This document shows positions 18,364 to 27,720 of a DNA stretch of 64,000 nt, piece by piece. The stretch covers positions 1,302,001 to 1,366,000 of the forward strand of contig AP014718.1 of the NCBI GenBank assembly GCA_002370555.1. The letters run 5' to 3'. The stretch is from Arthrobacter sp. Hiyo4. GTDB taxonomy: Bacteria; Actinomycetota; Actinomycetes; Actinomycetales; Micrococcaceae. Numbering within the stretch: position 1 is the stretch's first letter; each line of letters starts with the position of its first letter. The notes beneath the pieces were generated by a model. That model saw only the letters and a list, made by a program, of their open reading frames with translations. It was not told the DNA's origin and did no database searches. Made by a program: the position numbers and the translations under genes.

Positions 18364-19258
18364 GTGGACAGCACGCACAACGCCGATCCGGCAGCGGAAT
18401 CGCCGCCGCCGCGCCATCTGCCGGGACACATTGCCGCGGCTTTGGCGGGCGCGGGCGGCCGTACTGACTCGGCCGGCCAGCCGTGGGAAGGCCGGAGCCT
18501 CGCCGGGGACGACGCCAGGATCCACAACTTCGAGGACGACGACGGAACGGCCGACGCCGGCTACCTCGCCGCCGTCGCGGCCCTGGTTGAGGCGACGGCG
18601 ACGAAGCGGCTGTGGTGGCCTCGCTGGCCACCGCCCGGGTCTTTATCCGATCATCGCCCAGCTCGGCGAAGAAGCGGCCGGCGTCGACGGCCTGACGTCG
18701 GACAAGCAGGCGGACATGGCGCTGGTCACCCTGAAGGCCGCGGACGGCCGGACGGCCATGCCGGCCTTCAGCTCGGCGAATGCCTTGGCTGCCTGGCACC
18801 CCCAAGCCCGGCCCGTCGCGGTTTACGCCGCCAGGGCCGCACTCTCAGCCGTGGCCGAGGGTGCCGAGTTGCTGGTGCTCGATCCGGGCTCGGAGGTCAC
18901 GTTCGTCGTCCGGCGGCCTGCCGTCTGGGCGCTGGCCCAACAGCGGGAGTGGATCCCTTCCTACACAGATGCGGCATTGGCAGCCGAGATGGCTGAGGCA
19001 ACGGCCGTCTTCCCTGCGGTCCGCAAGCTTGCCCTCCTCCCGGGTTCCGGCGTCGCCGTCCTCTCCGGTACCGGTGGCACGCTCACCGGGGGCGGTGCCG
19101 GGCCGGAACTTCAGGTGCTGCTCCACCTTGAGGATGGGTTGGACGCTCCGGCAGTCCAGGACCTGGTGTCCGGCCTCCAGCAGGCATGGTCCCGGAATGT
19201 ATTGTTTGGAGAGCGTGTTGACTCGATCGAAATCAAGTTGCGGCGCGCAGCACACTAG
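18364..19258 (+). CDS. SseB-family protein (frameshifted)
   Basis: About 297 residues with an SseB N-terminal-like domain: ARVFIPIIAQLGEE, DKQADMALVTLKAADGRTA, PAFSSANALAAWHPQARP and AYAARAALSA-like helices leading to ELLVLDPGS. The C-terminal part (LAQQREWIPSYTD, VRKLALLPGSGVAVLSG) matches the actinobacterial paralogue always found beside priA. The first 70 residues are Asp/Gly-rich. Two bases are missing, near 18592 and near 18641 (ATCCGATC for ATCCCGATC). GTG 18364 is ten bases after priA. Function unknown; possibly a partner or sensor, not an enzyme. Confidence 0.75.
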
Positions 19259-19314
19259 CTGACGGTTGGCGCGGAGATCCCGGGCTGCCGCGGGCAGACC
19301 CAAAGGATTTTTCC

Positions 19315-20616
19315 GTGAACTTCGCTCTTTACCGGGAGCTGCTGGCCCACCGGCCCATCCGGCGGCTGCTGCTGGTCGGCATGATCGCCCGGATCCCCCA
19401 CTCGGCGGCAGGCCTGCTGCTGACCCTGCACATCGTCCTCACCCTGGACCAGGGCTACGCAGCGGCCGGTGCCGCAGCGGCTGTTATGACCATCGGCATC
19501 GCGGTTGGCGCACCATGGCGCGGCCGGCGCGTGGACACTGTTGGCCTGCGCCGGGCGCTGGTTCCGTCTGTTGTGTCAGAGGCCCTCATCTGGTCCATGG
19601 TGCCGCACGTGTCCTACCAGTGGCTGCTTCCGCTGGTGTTCGTCGGCGGCCTGCTGACGTTGCCGATCTTCAGTGTGATCCGCCAGTCCCTGGGCGTCCT
19701 CGCGGACGGCGACCAGCGGCGGACCGCTTTTGCGCTGGACTCGATCGCCACGGAGATGGTGTTTATGATCGGGCCTGCCGCCGGAGCTGTTGTGGCCACC
19801 AGCGGCTTCACCGTTCTGGGACTCACCGTGGTGGGCATTTCCACGTCACTGGCCGGATTGTTCCTCATGTGGTTCAACCCGCCTACTCGAAGTGCCACGC
19901 AGACTGAGGAGTGCCAGGCAGACCAGCGCCACGCCGCGGAAGCGGCTGTGGTTTCCGCCGCACCGGCACACCTCCAGGAAGCAGCGGCAGACCTCGTCCG
20001 GCAGGGGCAGCACGCACCCGCAGCGGGCCGGCGGTGCTGCGCGGCAAGGTGGCCCACAACTTCGCCTGGCTCACGGCCACTGTAGCTGCCGTATTCGCCG
20101 TGGCGGCTGGAACCGGCATGGTGCTCAGCGGCACGGACGTCGGCATTGTTGCTGCCCTGGAAACAGGCGGGCACCAGGGCGAAATCGGCATTGTGTTCCT
20201 CTTTTGGTGCGCCGCGTCGGTGGTCGGTGGACTGGTCTACGGGGCCATGCACCGTCCAGTTTCGCCGATCCTGCTGCTGCTGGGGATGGCGGCCCTGACT
20301 ATCCCGATGGGCTTCGCCCAGGACACCTGGACGCTGGCCTTCGTCTCGATCCTTCCGGGCCTGTTGTGCGCCCCGTCCTCTCGGCCGCCTCCGAACATGT
20401 GGCAGACCTGGTGGCGGAGGACCGCCGCGGCGAGGCGATGGGCTGGTACGGCTCTGCGCTGACTGCCGGGGTTGCGCTCGGGGCGCCCTTGCCGGGATTT
20501 TCATCGACGGGATGGGACCATCCGGCGGATTTGTCTCCGTGGGCGTGGCCGGCGTTCTGCTCTGCCTCGTGGGACTGCTGCTCCAGGTCCACAGACGCCG
20601 CCGCGCGGCTGCCTGA
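19315..20616 (+). CDS. MFS transporter (frameshifted)
   Basis: A twelve-helix major facilitator. Recognisable helices are LLLVGMIARIPHSAAGLLLT, AAAGAAAAVMTIGIAVGAP followed by the loop WRGRRVDTVGLRRAL, FVGGLLTLPIFSVIRQSLG, and in the second half FAWLTATVAAVFAVAAGTG and SPILLLLGMAALTIPMGFA. Frame breaks occur between about 20000 and 20040, near 20375 and near 20490; the end reads GVAGVLLCLVGLLLQVHRRR with TGA 20614-20616. A central charged loop (QTEECQADQRHAAEAA) separates the halves. The substrate is unknown; it follows the SseB gene in many Arthrobacter-type genomes. Confidence 0.78.
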
Positions 20617-20666
20617 ACGACGGCGGCGGCGGAGGGTCCGTGTGGACCCTCCGCCGCCGCCGTCGT
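20617..20666. terminator. Very long terminator hairpin
   Basis: A perfect 23-bp stem (20617-20639 with 20644-20666) with a four-base GTGT loop, directly after the MFS stop codon and before the convergent DUF1844 gene. ACTTTGTGAAGTTT follows on the plus strand. Confidence 0.85.
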
Positions 20667-20690
20667 ACTTTGTGAAGTTTGCTGTTCTGT

Positions 20691-21077
20691 CTAGTTGACG
20701 GCGCCGGTGTACTTCTCGCCCGGGCCCTTGCCCGGGGCATCCGGGATGATCGACTCCTCGCGGAACGCGAGCTGCAGGGAACGCAGGCCATCGCGCAACG
20801 GGCCGGCGTGCTGGGATCCGATTTCGGGGGCCGCTGAGGTCACCAGTCCGGCAAGGGCGGTGATGAGCTTGCGGGCCTCGTCCAGGTCCTTGAGTTCCTC
20901 CGCATTGTCCTCGGCGGCGAGACCCAGCTTGACCGCGGCTGCGCTCATCAGGTGCACTGCGGCCGTGGTGATGACCTCGATGGCCGGCACCTCCGAGATA
21001 TCGCGGATTTGCTGGGTCACGTCAGCCTTGGCGGCCGGGGCCTCGAAAACGTGTGAATTACTGTCTGGGGTGCTCAT
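20691..21077 (-). CDS. DUF1844 family protein
   Basis: A 128-residue protein of unknown function that regularly sits beside infC in actinobacteria. The conserved part is VPAIEVITTAAVHLMSAAAV, KLGLAAEDNAEELKDLDEAR and KLITALAGLVTSAAPEIG, predicted as helices. The C-terminal 25 residues (DAPGKGPGEKYTGAVN) are less conserved. I start at ATG 21077 (MSTPDSNSHVFEAP); upstream in-frame codons are not protein-like. It is divergent from infC and convergent with the MFS gene. Confidence 0.8.
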   Translation of the reverse strand: MSTPDSNSHVFEAPAAKADVTQQIRDISEVPAIEVITTAAVHLMSAAAVKLGLAAEDNAEELKDLDEARKLITALAGLVTSAAPEIGSQHAGPLRDGLRSLQLAFREESIIPDAPGKGPGEKYTGAVN

Positions 21078-21169
21078 ACTGGTAAGCTTGTCACAGACCG
21101 ACTGGATGTCGTTATTTCGCTGTGGAAGGTCCCACCAACGCTTAGCTGCGTTAGGCGGGATTTGTTCTG

Positions 21170-21175
21170 TAGAAT
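21170..21175 (+). promoter_or_regulatory. infC promoter -10 box
   Basis: TAGAAT at 21170-21175 would start transcription near 21182, giving a leader of about 240 bases before infC. The -35 region is not obvious. Confidence 0.45.
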
Positions 21176-21181
21176 GACATG

Positions 21182-21423
21182 CAGTTTGCAAGCGGAGTAC
21201 TCTCCCACCCGCGTCAGCCGTTTTCCCGCCGGAAGCAATGCCGGCAAGAAGCAAGGTTGCCGGGTACCGGTCGGGCAGTTCTTTCAGGCATTGAGCCTGG
21301 GGAAGTGCGCGCTGCCTCTGCTGAGGACAGTGCATCCGACCATCGAGGCCTTCGATTGCTCCGGCAATTGGGGGCCTTCTCTATTTGCCGGTGGAATACC
21401 ACATCAATCACAGGAGCTTTAAC
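21182..21423 (+). promoter_or_regulatory. Long 5' leader of infC-rpmI-rplT
   Basis: A 240-base untranslated region. CCGGCAA (21361-21367) can pair with TTGCCGG (21385-21391) around a G/C-rich loop, while ATTGC-tcc-GGCAAT (21356-21368) offers a mutually exclusive hairpin, so two alternative folds exist close to the ribosome binding site. In Firmicutes and Proteobacteria this operon is autoregulated by L20 or IF3. I see no long T run typical of a terminator. Confidence 0.4.
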
Positions 21424-22515
21424 ATTAGCGAGCCAAGAATCAATGAGCGTATCCGCGTCCCCGAGGTGCGGTTGGTCGGTCCTGCAGGTGAGCAGGTAGG
21501 AATCGTCCGTATTGACGATGCCCTGCGTTTGGCTGCCGAGTCCGATCTTGATCTCGTTGAAGTTGCACCGCAGGCCAAGCCTCCGGTGTGCAAGCTGATG
21601 GACTTCGGCAAGTACAAGTACGAGGCCGCCGTCAAGGCACGTGAAGCACGGAAGAACCAGACCAACACTGTTCTGAAGGAAATCCGCTTCCGCCTCAAGA
21701 TTGACACCCACGACTACGAGACCAAGCGCGGCCATGCACTGCGCTTCCTCGGTGCCGGCGACAAGGTCAAGGCCATGATCCAGTTCCGCGGCCGTGAGCA
21801 GCAGCGTCCGGAAATGGGCATCCGCTTGCTCCAGCGCTTCGCTGACGATGTCGCCGAAGTGGGCGTTGTGGAGTCCAGCCCCCGCATCGACGGCCGCAAC
21901 ATGGTCATGGTTGTGGGCCCGCTGAAGAACAAGGCCGAAGCCAAGGCTGAGGCACGCCGCGCATCGCAGCGTGCAGAGGCTAAGGCGGAGAACGAAGCGA
22001 AAGCTACAGGTGGCGGCCGCATCGACGTCTCCGGCGACGACCAGGCACCGCTCACGCAGTCGCTGGCTGACCTTCTGCCGGAAGGTTTCGCCATCACCAC
22101 TGAGCCGGAAATTGAAGCTCCGGCCGAGGTTGAGGCGCCTGCTGCAGCCGCTCCGGAAGCCGAAGCCCTGTCAAGGAAGCGCCGGCGAAGGAAGCTCCCG
22201 GCAGGGAAGCCGCCGCGAAGGAAACTCCTGCAAAGGAAACCGCCGCCAAGGCAGCACCCGTGAAGGAAGCCGCAGTCCAGGAGGCGCCCAAGCAGGCTGC
22301 CCGAGGGCCGCTGCTCCCAAGCGTGAGGCTCCCAAGGCAACCCCGGCACCCGTCAAGGCTCCTGTCGCTGCCAAGCCCGCCGAAGTTGCGGCTCCGGCAG
22401 CTCCGAGGCCGCCGGTGCCGATGCCTAAGCCGATCGCCCGGCCGGCAGCGCCGAAGCCTGCTGCAAGGCCTGCCCCAAGGCAGCTCCGAAGCCGGCTGGC
22501 AAGAAGACTACCTAG
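21424..22515 (+). CDS. infC: Translation initiation factor IF-3 with long tail (frameshifted)
   Basis: IF-3 keeps ribosomal subunits apart and checks the start codon. The core runs from [19 protein letters not shown] through [19 protein letters not shown] and [16 protein letters not shown] to [16 protein letters not shown] and [16 protein letters not shown], about 190 residues. A tail of roughly 170 residues, rich in Ala, Lys, Pro and Glu ([12 protein letters not shown] repeats), follows. Its frame breaks near 22165, near 22310 and near 22470, and the corrected stop is TAG 22513-22515. The start is the rare ATT at 21424, seven bases after AGGAG (21412-21416), the unusual codon known for infC. 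Confidence 0.88.
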
Positions 22516-22631
22516 TTCAAAGCTGCGGGAGGTTATCCTCCTGCAGTACGCAACCAGCATGCCGCCTGCAGGGGCGGCTGCTCGAAAGAACTGCAGACAA
22601 TGTCTGTGGACACGTAAGGAGATCGGTTCCC

Positions 22632-22826
22632 ATGCCGAAGATGAAGACCCACAGTGGTGCTAAGAAGCGCTTCAAGCTGACCGGCAGCGGCAAGCTGCGC
22701 CGCCAGCAGGCCAACCGCCGCCACTACCTTGAGCACAAGTCCTCCAGGCTGACTCGCCGCCTCGCCGGCGACAAGATTGTATTCAAGGGTGACGCTAAGG
22801 TCATCCGGAAGATGCTAGGCATCTAA
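22632..22826 (+). CDS. rpmI: 50S ribosomal protein L35
   Basis: A complete 64-residue L35: [35 protein letters not shown], then [14 protein letters not shown] and ending KVIRKMLGI. It is very basic, as expected for an rRNA-binding protein of the large subunit. AAGGAGATCGG precedes the ATG. It is the middle gene of infC-rpmI-rplT; 116 bases separate it from infC and 119 from rplT. Confidence 0.97.
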   Translation: MPKMKTHSGAKKRFKLTGSGKLRRQQANRRHYLEHKSSRLTRRLAGDKIVFKGDAKVIRKMLGI

Positions 22827-22945
22827 GTTCCAAGTTCTCTGACTGATGCCACCTGGCAGCAGTCAACTACCAAAAAGGCTTCTCAGGCCAGCCGGTTGTT
22901 CCGGCAGTAGATGCTTGGGATCAGAATTTTCGAAGGAGTACGCAC

Positions 22946-23383
22946 GTGGCACGTGTGAAGAGGGCGGTCAACGCCCACAAGAAGCGCCGGGTTATCCTTG
23001 AACGCGCAAAGGGCTACCGTGGACAGCGTTCACGCCTGTACCGCAAGGCCAAAGAGCAGCTGCTGCACTCGTTTGTGTACAGCTACGGCGACCGCAAGAA
23101 GAAGAAGGGCGACTTCCGCCGCCTGTGGATCCAGCGCATCAATGCTGCATCCCGCGCCAACGGCCTCACTTACAACCGTCTGATCCAGGGCCTGAAGGCC
23201 GCTGAGGTCGAGGTTGACCGCCGCATGCTTGCTGAGCTGGCCGTTTCGGATGCGAACGCATTCGCCGCGCTGGTGAAGATCGCCAAGGATTCCCTGCCTG
23301 CCGACACGTCCGCTCCGGCCGTCGAAGCCGCAGCCCCCAAGGCCAAGGCTGCAAAGCCTGCCGCTGACGTGGCTGCCAAGTAG
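22946..23383 (+). CDS. rplT: 50S ribosomal protein L20
   Basis: L20 helps early 50S assembly. The 145-residue gene is intact: [59 protein letters not shown] and [20 protein letters not shown]. The last 25 residues ([20 protein letters not shown]) are an Ala/Lys/Pro tail like that of IF-3 in the same operon. Start is GTG 22946 behind GAAGGAG (22931-22937). Confidence 0.97.
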   Translation: MARVKRAVNAHKKRRVILERAKGYRGQRSRLYRKAKEQLLHSFVYSYGDRKKKKGDFRRLWIQRINAASRANGLTYNRLIQGLKAAEVEVDRRMLAELAVSDANAFAALVKIAKDSLPADTSAPAVEAAAPKAKAAKPAADVAAK

Positions 23384-23432
23384 CACCCACGCCAGTTCGA
23401 GGACTGGTGGCTGAAGCCACTAAGGTTCTTAT

Positions 23433-24326
23433 ATGAACGAAACCGGGCGCCCGCAAGACTTTCCACTCTCCAACCCCCGAGCTGATCGGGTGCGGAAGGT
23501 GGCACAGCTTGCCGGGCGCCCGGCCCGTTTAAAGCGCAGCGAGTTTCTGGCGGAGGGTCCCCAAGCTGTCCGTGAGGCCCTCACCCTGCACCAGAAAAGG
23601 ATGGCAGCGGGCGAGCCCGGCGTCGTCTATGAGGTGTACGCGAGCGAGGCCTGCCTCGACCGGCACCCGGACCTGGAGGCTCTCGCGGAGGGCATTGACG
23701 CATACCTCACCACCGACGAAGTGCTGGCCGCGATGGCGGACACGGTTACCCCGCAGGGCATCCTCGCGGTCTGCGGTTTCCTGGACGTGAGCCTTGAGCA
23801 GGTCCTCGACGCCGGCCCTCGGCTGCTTGCCGTGCTGTGTCAGGTCCGGGACCCCGGCAACGCCGGCACTGTACTCCGGGCTGCTGACGCGGCCGGGGCG
23901 GACGCCGTCATTCTGACCTCGTCCAGCGTTGACATCTATAACCCCAAAGCGGTCCGTTCCACCGCCGGTTCCCTGTTCCATCTGCCCGTGGTCCTGGGCG
24001 CCGATATCGCGGAAGTGGCAGCCGCCTGCCGTGCGCGGGGGATAGGCATACTGGCCGCCGACGGTGATGGTGACGTTAACCTGGATACGCTCCAGGACGA
24101 AAACGCCGCCCGCCGGATCGCTGGCCCCGGCGTCGAATCGCTGTTTGCCCTGGAAGGTCCCACAGCGTGGCTGTTCGGAAACGAAGCGCAGGGGCTCGCC
24201 GAAGATGAACTGGCCTTGGCCGATCACCGGGTGGCCGTGCCCGTATACGGCGCAGCCGAAAGCTTGAACCTCGGCACGGCGGCCACGGTGTGCCTCTACG
24301 CGAGTGCCAGGTCCCAGAAAGCGTGA
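23433..24326 (+). CDS. TrmH/SpoU-family RNA 2'-O-methyltransferase
   Basis: A 297-residue knotted (SPOUT) methyltransferase. The N-terminal RNA-binding part has KRSEFLAEGPQAVREAL and YLTTDEVLAAMADTVTPQGI. The three catalytic motifs are QVRDPGNAGTVLRAADAAGA, then ALEGPTAWLFGNEAQGL, and AAESLNLGTAATVCLYAS. These proteins methylate ribose in 23S rRNA or tRNA, and the gene next to rplT in actinobacteria is a 23S-type paralogue; the modified base cannot be told. Intact. ATG 23433 lies 49 bases after rplT. Confidence 0.88.
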   Translation: MNETGRPQDFPLSNPRADRVRKVAQLAGRPARLKRSEFLAEGPQAVREALTLHQKRMAAGEPGVVYEVYASEACLDRHPDLEALAEGIDAYLTTDEVLAAMADTVTPQGILAVCGFLDVSLEQVLDAGPRLLAVLCQVRDPGNAGTVLRAADAAGADAVILTSSSVDIYNPKAVRSTAGSLFHLPVVLGADIAEVAAACRARGIGILAADGDGDVNLDTLQDENAARRIAGPGVESLFALEGPTAWLFGNEAQGLAEDELALADHRVAVPVYGAAESLNLGTAATVCLYASARSQKA

Positions 24327-24342
24327 CTGAATACGTGACTTA

Positions 24343-24376
24343 AAGGCAGGGCCCGGAAGTTCTCCGGGGCCCTTGC
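24343..24376. terminator. Hairpin terminator
   Basis: GGGCCCGGA (24349-24357) pairs with TCCGGGGCCC (24363-24372), allowing one bulged G, and flanking GCA/TGC bases extend the stem. It separates the rRNA methylase from the convergent YeaQ-type gene. Confidence 0.7.
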
Positions 24377-24401
24377 TGTATGAATCGGATGAGGTGGGGT
24401 A

Positions 24402-24677
24402 TCAGGGCGCCCGTGTGCTCTTGCTACGTCCTGTGATGGCGCCGTAGACGCCGGCAACTACCAGCCCGCCTACGATGGCCAGGATCCAGGTACCCAGATC
24501 AAAGAAGGCAAGATCACCCTTGCCGAACAGGAAGCTGCCAATCCAGCCGCCTACAATCGCGCCGACAACGCCGAGAACGAGACTCGTCACCCAGCCGCCG
24601 CCGACTTTGCCCGGCATAACGGCTTTAACGATGGCCCCTACGATGAGGCCGAGAATAATCCAAGCAAGAAAACCCAT
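24402..24677 (-). CDS. GlsB/YeaQ/YmgE family stress membrane protein
   Basis: A 91-residue protein with three membrane helices: FLAWIILGLIVGAIVKAVMP, the glycine-rich TSLVLGVVGAIVGGWIGSFL and WILAIVGGLVVAGVYGAI. This is the transglycosylase-associated (GlsB/YeaQ/YmgE) family, often stress-induced but of unknown biochemical role. A strong ribosome site, AAGGAGGAG, precedes the ATG on the minus strand. The hairpin TCGGGA-ttaaacg-TCCCGA lies upstream (about 24699-24717). Confidence 0.85.
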   Translation of the reverse strand: MGFLAWIILGLIVGAIVKAVMPGKVGGGWVTSLVLGVVGAIVGGWIGSFLFGKGDLAFFDLGTWILAIVGGLVVAGVYGAITGRSKSTRAP

Positions 24678-24801
24678 GTCTCCTCCTTCATATTCGTCGG
24701 GATTAAACGTCCCGATTAGTGTTCAAGCTAACATACGGCCCCTCCGATGTCAGCAGGCTTAGTGCATGTCAGAAGTGCGTCTTCTCCACCCGAAAAGGTA
24801 C

Positions 24802-24842
24802 GGTATTCGTGGGCGGAGCCGACTGCGGCACCGCGAATATCC
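24802..24842 (+). repeat. Inverted repeat in the leader of the cation efflux gene
   Basis: GGTATTCG (24802-24809) and CGAATATCC (24834-24842) can pair with one bulge around a G/C-rich loop. A regulatory RNA is possible, but no known riboswitch core is recognised. Confidence 0.25.
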
Positions 24843-24880
24843 CTGCTTGTTCTTGAAACCTGTGAAGAGGAGAAGCCTCC

Positions 24881-25921
24881 GTGGCTGCAAATGGCGGTAC
24901 CAAGGCGATCGTCGCGGCCCTCGCCGCAAACCTGTCCATCGCCGTCCTGAAATTCGTGGCCTTTTTTCTGACGGCTTCCTCGTCGATGCTGGCCGAAGCC
25001 ATCCACTCGATTGCCGACTCCGGCAATCAACTGCTGCTCCTGATCGGCGGCAAGCGCGCCAGGAAGGCGGCTAGTCCGGAGCACCCGTTCGGGTATGGCC
25101 GTGAACGCTACATTTACGCCTTCATCGTCTCGATCGTGCTCTTCAGCGTGGGCGGGCTTTTTGCACTGTACGAAGCGTGGGAGAAGCTGCAGCACCCGCA
25201 CGCCATCGAAGGCGACTTCTGGTGGGTTCCTTTGGCGGTGCTGATCGGCGCCATTGTTGCTGAGTCTTTCTCGTTCCGGACGGCCATCATCGAATCCAAC
25301 CACGTCCGCGGCAAGCAGGGCTGGGTGAGCTTTGTGCGCACGGCAAAGCAGCCTGAGCTGCCGGTCATCCTGCTGGAAGACCTCGGGGCGCTTCTTGGCC
25401 TTGTGTTCGCGCTCGTGGGTGTGAGCATGACCCTCGTCACCGGCAACGGGATCTGGGACGCCGCGGGTACCGGCATGATCGGCCTGCTGCTCGTGGCCAT
25501 CGCTGTGGTGCTGGCTGTCGAAACCAAGTCCCTGCTGCTGGGCGAGTCCGCCACACGGGATGACGTGGCCCGCATCAGTGAGGCCATCGAGGCCGGGGGA
25601 CACAACCGGATCATCCACCTCAAGACCCTTCACCTCGGACCGGAGGAGCTGCTGGTGGCCGCCAAGATCTCCGTGGGTGCCGCAGAGACCGGCCGGGACA
25701 TCGCCGCCGCGATTGATGGTGCCGAGTCCCGAATCCGCACGGCCGTTCCGATGGCCCGGGTGATCTACCTCGAACCGGATCTGCACCGCGAGGACAGTCG
25801 CACGGACGAGGTCTCAGGCGCCGGTCAGGTTCCCGATGCCGGCCACCAGATAGCCGCGGAGGCCGGGCTCAGGACCCGCAGGCCTGACGTTCCTTCCTCA
25901 GCGCACCGAATGCTTCGGTGA
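24881..25921 (+). CDS. Cation diffusion facilitator family transporter
   Basis: A CDF metal/proton antiporter of 346 residues. Helix 2 carries the metal-site pattern SSMLAEAIHSIADSGNQLLL (His and Asp). Further helices are YIYAFIVSIVLFSVGGLFAL, WVPLAVLIGAIVAESFSF and GMIGLLLVAIAVVLAVETKS. The cytoplasmic domain follows (DVARISEAIEAGGHNRIIHL to VIYLEPDLHRED). The last 45 residues after that look unrelated to the family and may reflect a lost base. Zinc, iron, manganese or cobalt export is possible; the metal is unknown. GTG 24881 has AGAGGAG eight bases upstream. Confidence 0.85.
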   Translation: MAANGGTKAIVAALAANLSIAVLKFVAFFLTASSSMLAEAIHSIADSGNQLLLLIGGKRARKAASPEHPFGYGRERYIYAFIVSIVLFSVGGLFALYEAWEKLQHPHAIEGDFWWVPLAVLIGAIVAESFSFRTAIIESNHVRGKQGWVSFVRTAKQPELPVILLEDLGALLGLVFALVGVSMTLVTGNGIWDAAGTGMIGLLLVAIAVVLAVETKSLLLGESATRDDVARISEAIEAGGHNRIIHLKTLHLGPEELLVAAKISVGAAETGRDIAAAIDGAESRIRTAVPMARVIYLEPDLHREDSRTDEVSGAGQVPDAGHQIAAEAGLRTRRPDVPSSAHRMLR

Positions 25922-25964
25922 AGCCGCTGCCCGCCCGTTCCCAGGATCAGGCGGCCAGCGGCTT
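25921..25964. terminator. Terminator between convergent genes
   Basis: AAGCCGCTG (25921-25929) and CAGCGGCTT (25956-25964) are complementary; the loop can pair further (GCC with GGC). CTTTCTG follows. It overlaps the end of the MFS gene. Confidence 0.6.
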
Positions 25965-27153
25965 TCTGCGTTCCAGGACGCCGCTGGTCACTGCGATGCC
26001 AAAGCCCAGGAGTGCCAACACGGCGCCCACGAGCGCGGGTGCCACGAAGCCCCAGCCCCAGGCGATCACGAGGCCGCCCAGGAAGGCGCCCAGGGCATTG
26101 GCAACGTTAAGCGCGGCGTGGTTCAGCGAAGAAGCCAGGGAGGGGGCGTCCGGCGACGCATCCAACAAACGGGTCTGCAGGGCCGGGATCAGCATCGAGC
26201 CGGACGCTCCCACCACAAAAACCATCACCAGGGCTGACCATGGCCAGTGCACAGCCACCGCGTAGACCACCAGCGCGACGGCGATCCCGGGCAGGACCCA
26301 GTACAGCGTCCCCATCACTGACTTGTCGGCCAGCCTGCCGCCGACGACTGTTCCGGCCACCATACCCAGTCCGTAGAGTGCCACCACAATCGGCAACAGC
26401 GATCCCGGAATCCCGGCCACCAGGGTCATGGTGTGTGCAATGTAGGTGTAGGTCGCAAAGAAGCCACCAAAACCCACGATTCCGATCAGGATGGCCAGCC
26501 ACACCTGGAGCCGCTTTAGCGCACCGAGTTCGCGGCGGATGCTCGCGTCAGGATGGGGGCCTGGTAGGGGACATAGCGCCACAGCAGCACCAGTGTCAGC
26601 AAGCCAATGCCTCCCACGAGGAGGAACAGCAGCCGCCAGCCGAAGGTCTGGCCCACCCAGGTGGCCGCGGGCACGCCGATAACGTTCGAAACGGAGAGGC
26701 CCGCCATCACCATGGAGATGGCCCAACCCCGACGCGTGGGGAAACCAGGGAGGCGGCGATCACAGCCGCGACCCCGAAGAATGCACCGTGCGGCAGCCCG
26801 GCCGCAAACCGGGAAACCAGCATGCTCCCGTAATCGGGAACAACATAGGACGTCAGGTTGGCCAGGGTGAAGAACAGCATGAGGCCCAGTGCGAGGTATT
26901 TGCGTGGCAGTTTGGCACCGACTGCGGCGAGCAGCGGCGCGCCCACCACAACTCCGAGGGCGTAGGCGGAAATCAGGTGTCCGGCCTCCGGGGTGCTGAT
27001 GCCGAGTCCTTGTTCCACCTCTTTCAGCAGGCCCATCATGGTGAACTCCGTGACACCGATTCCGACGCCGCCCATTGCCAGCGCGAAAATCGCCGCGCCA
27101 ACATGCGGAGACTTCGGCTTGGACGCGGTGGAGGTTTGGACGACGCTGCTCAT
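25947..27153 (-). CDS. MFS transporter, DHA1/AraJ type (frameshifted)
   Basis: A twelve-helix efflux permease of about 402 residues starting MSSVVQTSTASKPKSPHVGA. Helix 1 is AAIFALAMGGVGIGVTEFTM, with the family motif GHLISAYALGVVVGAPLLAA and LPHGAFFGVAAVIAASLV in the first half. Bases are missing near 26735 (between ASLVSP and RRGWAISMVMAGLSVSN) and near 26525. The second half runs VWLAILIGIVGFGGFFATYT to LLGFGIAVTSGVLERRKPLA. Relatives export sugars, chloramphenicol or purines; the substrate here is unknown. Divergent from the Nudix gene. Confidence 0.82.
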
Positions 27154-27220
27154 GTGCCTGCTTTTCAAAGGGGATGCTGGGGGAAGGCCCGCAAACCATT
27201 CTCCCTCATAGACTGGGGCG

Positions 27221-27669
27221 GTGAGTGGACTGATACAGGTAGTTGGCGGAGCAATAGTGGACTCGTTAGCGAACCCTGCCCGCATGCTGGTGGCCAGGCG
27301 GACTGCTCCCGAGCAGTTCGCTGGGCTCTGGGAATTTCCCGGGGGAAAGTGGACGCCGGTGAGGAATGCGAGGCCGCGTTGCACCGGGAACTCAGGGAAG
27401 AACTGGGTGTGGAGGTCCGTCTGGGGCCGGAGCTCCCCTCCGGGACGGCAGCTGGCTGGCGGCTGAACGAGCGGGCCAGCATGCGGGTGTGGTTCGCGGA
27501 GATTTCCGACGGCGATCCCCAGCCGCTCGAAGACCATGACCAGCTGAGATGGATCAGCACCACGAATCGTGATGAAGCTCTCAGCCTTCCGTGGATCCCC
27601 GCCGACTTACCGATTGTCCGGGCACTTCTAGAATCACTGGGCACGCCTGTGGGCTCAGCCCCTTCGCTG
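27221..27669 (+). CDS. Nudix hydrolase, MutT-like (frameshifted, end uncertain)
   Basis: A MutT/8-oxo-dGTP-type pyrophosphatase. It begins GTG SGLIQVVGGAIVDSL and continues LVARRTAPEQFAGLWEFPGG. One base is lost near 27345 (GGGGGAAAG region); the corrected frame gives GKVDAGEECEAALHRELREE and LG, the Nudix box GX5EX7REUXEEXGU. C-terminal: MRVWFAEISDGDPQPLEDHD and LPWIPADLPIVRALLESLG, where the family normally ends. Instead of a stop, the frame stays open into a fragment of a metQ-like gene up to 27930, so the true C-terminus is not certain; 27669 is approximate. Confidence 0.75.
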
Positions 27670-27720
27670 AATTTTAGGAAGCCCTGTCGCCCCGAAACGC
27701 GGCTTATGTTCGGATTTGGG

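Noticed and set aside
24678..24880. Metal riboswitch before the cation efflux gene
   Set aside because: The inverted repeats do not fit the manganese or nickel-cobalt riboswitch cores that I know.
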